Shown piece by piece: positions 59,375 through 64,000 of a DNA stretch of 64,000 bases. The translations under genes and the position numbers were made by a program. The stretch is taken from contig NZ_JBHTBW010000021.1 of assembly GCF_042665195.1 (NCBI RefSeq), positions 62,001 through 126,000 on the forward strand, in the 5' to 3' direction. How positions within the stretch are numbered: the stretch's first letter is position 1; each line of letters starts with the position of its first letter. Origin of the DNA: Laceyella putida. Its GTDB lineage: Bacteria > Bacillota > Bacilli > Thermoactinomycetales > Thermoactinomycetaceae. The notes beneath the pieces were generated by a model. The model had not been told where the DNA came from. It did not search any database and saw only the letters and a list, made by a program, of their open reading frames with translations.

Positions 59375-59818
59375 ATGCATAAACTGCGCGATATCATGTC
59401 TAAAAATGTGACATCGGTCAGACCGCAAGAAAATGTGTTTAGCGTGGCCAGAAAAATGCGGGAACAGAATATCGGCATGGTTCCAGTTATGGAAAATGGC
59501 CAGTTGAAAGGGATCGTGACCGACCGGGATCTTGTGACACGCGGGATTGCCCAAAAAAAACCCAACTCCGGCAACGTTGGTGATATCATGTCAACCAACA
59601 TCGTTTGCGGAACGCCGGACATGTCAGTGGCCGAAGCAGCCCAATTGATGGCCGAAGCGCAAGTGAGACGTCTCCCGGTGGTGGAGAATAATCAGGTGGT
59701 TGGAGTTGTTTCTCTCGGGGACATGGCGGTAGAGCAGCCTTATCAAAATGAAGCGGGCCAAGCGCTGAATGAGATTTCGGAGACGCACAACCCGCATGCA
59801 TCCAATGATCTCCAATAA
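59375..59818 (+). CDS. CBS-domain protein
   Basis: 147 residues with a pair of CBS domains: KLRDIMSKNVTSVRPQENVF and VGDIMSTNIVCGTPDMSVAE, each followed by the beta-strand GIVTDRDLVTRGI or GVVSLGDMAV that closes the domain. Such proteins bind adenine nucleotides and regulate partners. ATG follows AAGGGGGGATCTTGTG; a GTG three bases earlier is the alternative. Single gene. Confidence 0.9.
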   Translation: MHKLRDIMSKNVTSVRPQENVFSVARKMREQNIGMVPVMENGQLKGIVTDRDLVTRGIAQKKPNSGNVGDIMSTNIVCGTPDMSVAEAAQLMAEAQVRRLPVVENNQVVGVVSLGDMAVEQPYQNEAGQALNEISETHNPHASNDLQ

Positions 59819-59828
59819 TGATTTGTGG

Positions 59829-59856
59829 GCTACCAGTTTATGCTGGTAGCTTTTTG
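59829..59856 (+). terminator. Terminator of the CBS gene
   Basis: GCTACCAG and CTGGTAGC arms, then TTTTT. Confidence 0.85.
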
Positions 59857-60178
59857 CTACCATCGGCCATTTTCCCATTCGCATCGCCATCCACTGGATT
59901 AAGGTTTTGTCGCTCATAAAATAATATGGATCCTTTGGGGGAGTGCGACAAGCGTAAAGGTGTCCGGGGCGAAATGCGATCGGTTGTAGTGTCAGTGAAA
60001 CCATATATGAAGGCCGATGTGCTGTGGCGGCTGGTGCAATGAGGAAAAATGGCGCATGAACCCGTTTGCGACCCTGTTCGCCCATTCAAAAAAGATGAAT
60101 GGACATGCTTGAAAGTACTTGATGTTTGGGTGGATTCAGGCTAAAATGAGCAAAAAATTCGAAGTGGGGGTTAACCAG
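59857..60178. other. Intergenic region without a supported gene
   Basis: About 320 bases. Short ORFs on both strands show no recognisable protein. No clear promoter. The sequence up to the cupin ribosome site is mixed in composition. Confidence 0.4.
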
Positions 60179-60526
60179 GTGAACAAGACCTATGCGATCC
60201 GGAGTAATGAACGGGATTATATTCAGGTTGGCTGTGGCGTGTCATTATCCTATTTGCGCAAGGAAGTGGATGACTACAGCCTATTGTTGAAAATGGAACC
60301 GGGGAGCCGTTTTCCCATGCATGGGCATCGCGGGGGCGAGCAAATTTTTGTGGTGAGTGGCCATGTGCAAATCGGAGAGATGGAATTGCACCAAGGCGAC
60401 TACTTTTTTACCCCGCTTGAATATACTAAATCGTTGGAGACAAAGGATGGATGCACACTGTTGGTTAGTTCGACGAAGGAAGTGGATGCTTCTCGCTTAT
60501 CCTCGCATGCGGATACAACCGTTTGA
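60179..60526 (+). CDS. Cupin-domain protein
   Basis: Single-domain cupin, 115 residues from GTG at 60179. Metal-site motif 1 is PMHGHRGGEQIFVVSGHVQI (two His and Glu) and the second motif is ELHQGDYFFTP. It resembles ChrR/anti-sigma-type cupins but lacks a zinc-binding N-terminal part. GTG is preceded by GTGGGGGTTAACCAG; an upstream ATG at 60146 would add 11 residues but has a weaker site. Role unknown. Confidence 0.8.
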   Translation: MNKTYAIRSNERDYIQVGCGVSLSYLRKEVDDYSLLLKMEPGSRFPMHGHRGGEQIFVVSGHVQIGEMELHQGDYFFTPLEYTKSLETKDGCTLLVSSTKEVDASRLSSHADTTV

Positions 60527-60537
60527 AAACTATGGCC

Positions 60538-60568
60538 GGACACTCTGTCAAGACAGGGTGTCTTTTTT
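60538..60568 (+). terminator. Terminator of the cupin gene
   Basis: GACACTCTGTC and GACAGGGTGTC arms, then TTTTTT. Confidence 0.9.
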
Positions 60569-60570
60569 GT

Positions 60571-60600
60571 GCATAAAGAGCCCTGAAAAACTGCACGATA
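60571..60600 (+). promoter_or_regulatory. SigG-like promoter of spoVA locus 2
   Basis: GCATA, 18 bases, CACGATA. The -35 fits GHATR; the -10 differs from CATNNTA only at the third base. It lies 35 bases before the spoVAC start. Confidence 0.6.
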
Positions 60601-60634
60601 AAAGAAGATAAGCGATAAGGAGAGAGTAGCGAAA

Positions 60635-61111
60635 GTGAGCGCAACGACTTCAAACAATCAACAAGCGAAGCAACAAGCCTATCACAAACTTGCCCAAAAG
60701 CATCAACCTAAACCGAAAGTGCTGGCCAATTGCGCGAAAGCGTTTGTGGTTGGCGGAGTGATTTGCACATTGGGGCAAGCCCTGATGCAGATGTATATCC
60801 ACTGGTTTGGCTTTAAACCTGACAAAGCGGGTGATCCAACGGTGGCGACGTTGATTTTGCTCTCGTGCCTGCTCACGGGCTTGGGAGTATATGACCGGAT
60901 TGGACAATGGGCGGGAGCTGGAACGGCTGTGCCCGTCACGGGATTTGCCAACTCGATTGCCTCGGCGGCACTGGAACATCGCGCAGAAGGGTATGTGCTT
61001 GGTGTGGGAGGCAATATGTTCAAGTTGGCGGGTTCCGTCATCGTGTTCGGGACGGTTACCGCTTTCTTTGTCGGGATTGTCCACACCATTCTCGGTTTGA
61101 TTACCACATAA
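60635..61111 (+). CDS. spoVAC: Stage V sporulation protein AC, copy 2
   Basis: 158 residues. Same build as copy 1: a polar, positively charged N-terminus, four or so membrane segments, and the block VPVTGFANSIASAALEHRAE followed by GYVLGVGGNMFKLAGSVIVF. Starts with GTG; AAGGAGAGAG lies 8-10 bases upstream. Begins a locus of spoVAC, spoVAD and a GDSL hydrolase gene without spoVAE. The SigG-like promoter supports forespore expression. Confidence 0.94.
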   Translation: MSATTSNNQQAKQQAYHKLAQKHQPKPKVLANCAKAFVVGGVICTLGQALMQMYIHWFGFKPDKAGDPTVATLILLSCLLTGLGVYDRIGQWAGAGTAVPVTGFANSIASAALEHRAEGYVLGVGGNMFKLAGSVIVFGTVTAFFVGIVHTILGLITT

Positions 61112-61124
61112 GGGGAAGAGGTTC

Positions 61125-62168
61125 ATGGCTAGTAAAAAACTTGGGCAGAGCACTTGGAAGTTCGCAAATCATGTTCACGTTTTGGCCAGCGCCGCCACAG
61201 TGGGACCCATGGAAGGCGAAGGAAAACTGAAAGACAGCTATGATCGGATCTACCCCGATTTGTATGCGGGACAGGATTCCTGGGAAAAGGCGGAGCGCAC
61301 CATGATGGAAGATGCGGTGGAAATTGCCATACAAAAAGCGAGGTTGCAGGGGCAGGAAATCGATGTGTATTTGGCCGGCGACCTGCTGAACCAAAACATT
61401 TCCGCCTCATTTTCGGCCAATACGAATCAAATCCCCTTCATGGGGGTATATGGCGCATGTTCCACTTCCATGCTATCCCTTTCTTTGGCGGCGGCGCTCG
61501 TGGATGGGGGCTATGCCCGGTATGCGGTCGCAGCGGTCAGCAGCCACAACTGCACCGCGGAAAGGCAGTATCGCTATCCGACCGAGTATGGGGGTCAGAA
61601 GCCGGATACGGCTCAGTGGACGGTGACTGGTGCGGGTGCCTGTGTGGTGGGTTCGGCCCGTCGCGGTCCGCGGATCACCCATGCGACGATTGGAACTGTA
61701 AAAGATTTGGGGATTAAAAACCCGTTTGATATGGGGTCAGCAATGGCTCCCGCGGCGGCAGACACGATCAAAAAGCATTTTCAGGACACCGGTCGGTCTC
61801 CCAAAGATTATGATTTGATTGTGACGGGGGACTTGGCCTCTGTCGGTCTGCCCATCGCTCGTGAATTATTGGAGAAAGAGGGCTATATCATGGGGGAGTC
61901 TTTTCAAGACTGCGGCTTGATGATCTACACATCTGAGCAGGATACATTTGCCGGGGGAAGCGGCTGCGCCAGCAGTGCGGTGGTCACCTATGGCCATTTG
62001 TTGCATGAAATGATCAAGGGTGCATATCAGCGAGTGTTGGTGGTGGCAACAGGAGCGCTGTTAAGCCCGGTTTCTTATCAACAGGGCGAATCGATTCCTT
62101 CCATTGCCCATGCCGTTGCCTTTGAAATGAATGAGGGAGAGGGGGATGCGGATGCCGGAGCGTACTAA
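61125..62168 (+). CDS. spoVAD: Stage V sporulation protein AD, copy 2
   Basis: 347 residues. Thiolase-fold dipicolinate-binding protein with VYGACSTSMLSLSLAAALVD, SSHNCTAERQYRYPTEYGGQ, FAGGSGCASSAVVTYGHLLH and VVATGALLSPVSYQQGESIP. Compared with copy 1 it has a longer N-terminus and a short acidic extension after EMNEG at the C-terminus. That extension is also the coding overlap with the next gene. ATG follows AAGGGGAAGAGGTTC, 13 bp after spoVAC. Confidence 0.95.
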   Translation: MASKKLGQSTWKFANHVHVLASAATVGPMEGEGKLKDSYDRIYPDLYAGQDSWEKAERTMMEDAVEIAIQKARLQGQEIDVYLAGDLLNQNISASFSANTNQIPFMGVYGACSTSMLSLSLAAALVDGGYARYAVAAVSSHNCTAERQYRYPTEYGGQKPDTAQWTVTGAGACVVGSARRGPRITHATIGTVKDLGIKNPFDMGSAMAPAAADTIKKHFQDTGRSPKDYDLIVTGDLASVGLPIARELLEKEGYIMGESFQDCGLMIYTSEQDTFAGGSGCASSAVVTYGHLLHEMIKGAYQRVLVVATGALLSPVSYQQGESIPSIAHAVAFEMNEGEGDADAGAY

Positions 62169-62766
62169 ACCCGTTTCCTATCTCGCCTTGGGCGATTCAT
62201 TGACTGAAGGCATTGGGGCGGAAAGTCCGACCAAAAACTTTGTGGCCCAGTACTTTCAACATCTTCGACATTCCGACAAGTGTCATATGCGCAATTGGGG
62301 TGTATCGGGCATGACCTCGAAAGAGCTGTTGAATTTGGTGAAAAATCCCGGACTTCAACGGTTGTTCCCTGAGTTGACTCATGTTTCCGTCACCACGGGC
62401 GGATGTGACTTTATTGATCTCTACAGGAATGGCACCTTAAGTTTGCCGAACTTGTATATGACCTCTCGGAGGGTCGTCGATCACGTCAAGCACATTCTAT
62501 CCATTTTCCGCGTGAACAATCCTGAATCCAACATTGTTCTGTTGGGTTTCTACATCCCGCCACCGGCTTATGAGTTAGGCTTTCAAACGGCATCCACGCT
62601 CGTGCAGTGGATGAACAGCACGTATGAGAAGATTTGCCAAAAGTTTGGCTGCCAATTTCTCAATCCCTATGAAACTTTTTTGCATCGACAAGATTATTTT
62701 TGTGATGAGGTTCATCCCAATCAACAAGGGTATGATGAGTTGGCCAAGCTGATTATTCAATCGTAA
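62146..62766 (+). CDS. SGNH/GDSL hydrolase, possible spore lipase
   Basis: 206 residues. SGNH blocks: ALGDSLTEGIGAES with the nucleophile serine (block I), NWGVSGMTS (block II), TTGGCDFIDL in place of GGND (block III), and the Asp-His pair in DEVHPNQQGYDEL (block V). No signal peptide. Bacillus spores carry GDSL lipases such as LipC that matter for germination; I infer such a role from its position after spoVAD. Its first 23 bases overlap spoVAD in another frame, so translation is coupled. ATG at 62146 or 62152 after GAGGGAGAGGGGG. Confidence 0.85.
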   Translation: MRMPERTKPVSYLALGDSLTEGIGAESPTKNFVAQYFQHLRHSDKCHMRNWGVSGMTSKELLNLVKNPGLQRLFPELTHVSVTTGGCDFIDLYRNGTLSLPNLYMTSRRVVDHVKHILSIFRVNNPESNIVLLGFYIPPPAYELGFQTASTLVQWMNSTYEKICQKFGCQFLNPYETFLHRQDYFCDEVHPNQQGYDELAKLIIQS

Positions 62767-62808
62767 CCTGTACTATTATCGTTTTCTTCCGACTGGAAGA
62801 GAAGAGCG

Positions 62809-62849
62809 CCATCCTTTCTGTTAACCAAAACGGATAGGGTGGTTTTTTT
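62809..62849 (+). terminator. Terminator of spoVA locus 2
   Basis: CCATCC and GGGTGG outer arms with a longer imperfect stem, then seven T. Confidence 0.7.
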
Positions 62850-62912
62850 GTTATCAAGATGATATCATATGTATATAATATTGATAAATTTTCCGAAAAA
62901 GGGGGCATATTT

Positions 62913-63764
62913 GTGAACCGAATTGAAGAGAAACGAGCCTGGAAAGTAAATGGATTTCTCATGCTTCTGCTGGAACCGATTCTGTTGTTTAGTTCCATTT
63001 ATCTCTTTTCGGCTGAACAGCTTATCGGCTTGATTCCCTTTCTGCTCTTTATCTTATGCGTGCCTGGGTTTGTGCTGATCCAGCCAAACGAGGCAAGGGT
63101 GTTGACCTTTTTTGGCCGATATGTGGGCACGATCCGGGAGGATGGGTTTTTTTGGACGAACCCCTTTGTGGCCCGCAAGAAGATCTCACTGCGTGTGCGC
63201 AACTTTCACAGTGACAAAATCAAAGTGAACGATGCCGATGGGAACCCGATTATCATCGGTGCCGTGATTGTGTGGCGTGTCGTTGATTCGGCGAAAGCCA
63301 TTTTTGATGTGGAGAACTTCAGCGCGTTTGTCGATGTGCAAAGTGAAACGGCGATTAGGGCCTTGGCCAGCCGGTTTCCTTATGATAGCCATGAGGATGG
63401 GAATCCTTCGTTGCGCGGGGCTCCGGAAGAAGTGGCGGAAACACTGCGCAACGAATTGCAGGAGCGGTTGGAGATCGCCGGGGTGGAAGTGTTGGAAGCG
63501 AGAATCAGCCACCTCGCCTACGCGCCAGAAATCGCGCAGTCCATGTTGAGACGTCAACAAGCCCAAGCGGTGATTGCCGCCCGCCAACAAATTGTTGAAG
63601 GGGCGATGGGTATGGTTCAGATGGCATTGGTCCATTTGGAGGAGCAAGGAGTTGTTGAATTGGACGAAGAGAGAAAAGCGGCAATGGTGAACAACCTCTT
63701 GGTCGCCCTGGTGTCTGAAGGAGAAACGACGCCAGTGATCAATACCGGCTCGCTGTACACATGA
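62913..63764 (+). CDS. SPFH/Band 7 domain membrane protein
   Basis: 283 residues. Two N-terminal membrane segments (about 12-55) followed by the SPFH fold: PNEARVLTFFGRYVGTIRED, DADGNPIIIGAVIVWRVVDS, ALASRFPYDS, ELQERLEIAGVEVLEARISH, and a helical tail RRQQAQAVIAARQQIVEGAM. Such proteins form large oligomers at membrane microdomains. GTG at 62913 follows AAAAAGGGGG; the longer ATG start at 62859 has none. The small RHH gene overlaps its stop. Confidence 0.9.
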   Translation: MNRIEEKRAWKVNGFLMLLLEPILLFSSIYLFSAEQLIGLIPFLLFILCVPGFVLIQPNEARVLTFFGRYVGTIREDGFFWTNPFVARKKISLRVRNFHSDKIKVNDADGNPIIIGAVIVWRVVDSAKAIFDVENFSAFVDVQSETAIRALASRFPYDSHEDGNPSLRGAPEEVAETLRNELQERLEIAGVEVLEARISHLAYAPEIAQSMLRRQQAQAVIAARQQIVEGAMGMVQMALVHLEEQGVVELDEERKAAMVNNLLVALVSEGETTPVINTGSLYT

Positions 63765-63946
63765 GTGGAGGAAAAAAACGCTTTCTCCTCCGGATCGATC
63801 AGCAACTCTATGATTCTTTGGAAAAATGGGCGGCGGATGAATTCCGCAGTGTAAACAGCCAAATCGAGTACCTGTTAAAAGAAGCGGTGCGGCAATCAGG
63901 AAGATTGCCAAAAAAACGAGTGGAAAATGGGGAAAGCGATACCTGA
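63761..63946 (+). CDS. Small ribbon-helix-helix protein
   Basis: 61 residues: LLRIDQQLYDSLEKWAADEF R...VNSQIEYLLKEAVRQ fits an Arc/MetJ-like ribbon-helix-helix DNA-binding fold. The ATG overlaps the SPFH stop (ATGA). No toxin gene is next to it, so it is a partner of the SPFH protein and not evidently an antitoxin. Function unknown. The last 54 bases of the window hold nothing identifiable. Confidence 0.8.
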   Translation: MSGGKKRFLLRIDQQLYDSLEKWAADEFRSVNSQIEYLLKEAVRQSGRLPKKRVENGESDT

Positions 63947-64000
63947 AATTCAACGGATTCTCTAGAGTAGCAATCCAAGCAAAATCACCCCTTTATTCAT

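Noticed and set aside
59838..60089. 83-codon minus-strand ORF
   Set aside because: No ribosome site and no protein-like features.
1..64000. tRNA, rRNA, transposase or phage genes
   Set aside because: Looked for by eye and not seen; a tRNAscan or HMM search would be decisive.

Overview
The window is a 64 kb piece of a chromosome from an endospore-forming member of the Firmicutes, order Bacillales. The evidence is a CcpA close to Bacillus CcpA, catabolite-responsive cre sites, a tyrosine T-box, an S4 leader, a ylaM/ylaN-type gene pair, two sets of SpoVA spore genes and uniform AGGAGG-type ribosome binding sites. Moderate GC and the gene mix would suit a thermophilic family such as Thermoactinomycetaceae, but that is a guess. 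I see no prophage, insertion sequence, CRISPR array, rRNA or tRNA gene.

Layout. 1-3656: ccpA (5' end missing), mtnN, a small DUF1540 protein, and acsA with a consensus cre site beside its promoter. 3698-9021: two paralogous class A penicillin-binding proteins on the minus strand, separated by a broken secreted-protein gene. 9108-15484: T-box and tyrS, an unknown gene, a NUDIX hydrolase, rpsD with a long leader, trmB, and holB. 15623-21552: a sugar operon (TIM-barrel isomerase, Gfo/Idh/MocA dehydrogenase, ABC binding protein and two permeases, no ATPase gene) behind a LacI/CcpA-type operator. 21738-27105: a histidine phosphatase, a lipid kinase, and a compact sigma-54 unit (activator, -24/-12 promoter, GntP-type permease with an apparent ATA start, 3-hydroxybutyrate dehydrogenase).

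27205-36285: housekeeping and hydrolase genes: thioesterase, NUDIX, lipoprotein, free-methionine sulfoxide reductase, M29 and M42 peptidases, PTS IIA, an unusual DNRLRE-DacA fusion, and a glycolipid glycosyltransferase. 36499-39573: a spore operon DUF421-spoVAC-spoVAD-spoVAEb with a consensus SigG-type promoter and a divergent DUF1657 gene. This set resembles the accessory spoVA2mob heat-resistance operon. 39904-43478: lipid kinase, SDR, class II aldolase-like protein and a second thioesterase. 44023-46695: rifamycin phosphotransferase. 47015-52811: CitA/DcuS-type two-component system followed by tctCBA, again with a consensus cre. 52862-59818: glsA-ylaN, a Ca2+/H+ antiporter, NYN, Asp23, YugN-like, M20 and CBS proteins. 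60179-63946: cupin, then a second spoVAC-spoVAD pair translationally overlapped with a GDSL lipase gene, and an SPFH/ribbon-helix-helix pair.

Two themes link the genes. Carbon control: CcpA is encoded at the left end, and consensus or near-consensus cre sites sit upstream of acsA, tctCBA and possibly the sugar operon. Spore biology: two accessory spoVA loci 21 kb apart, both with SigG-like promoters, one joined to a lipase gene.
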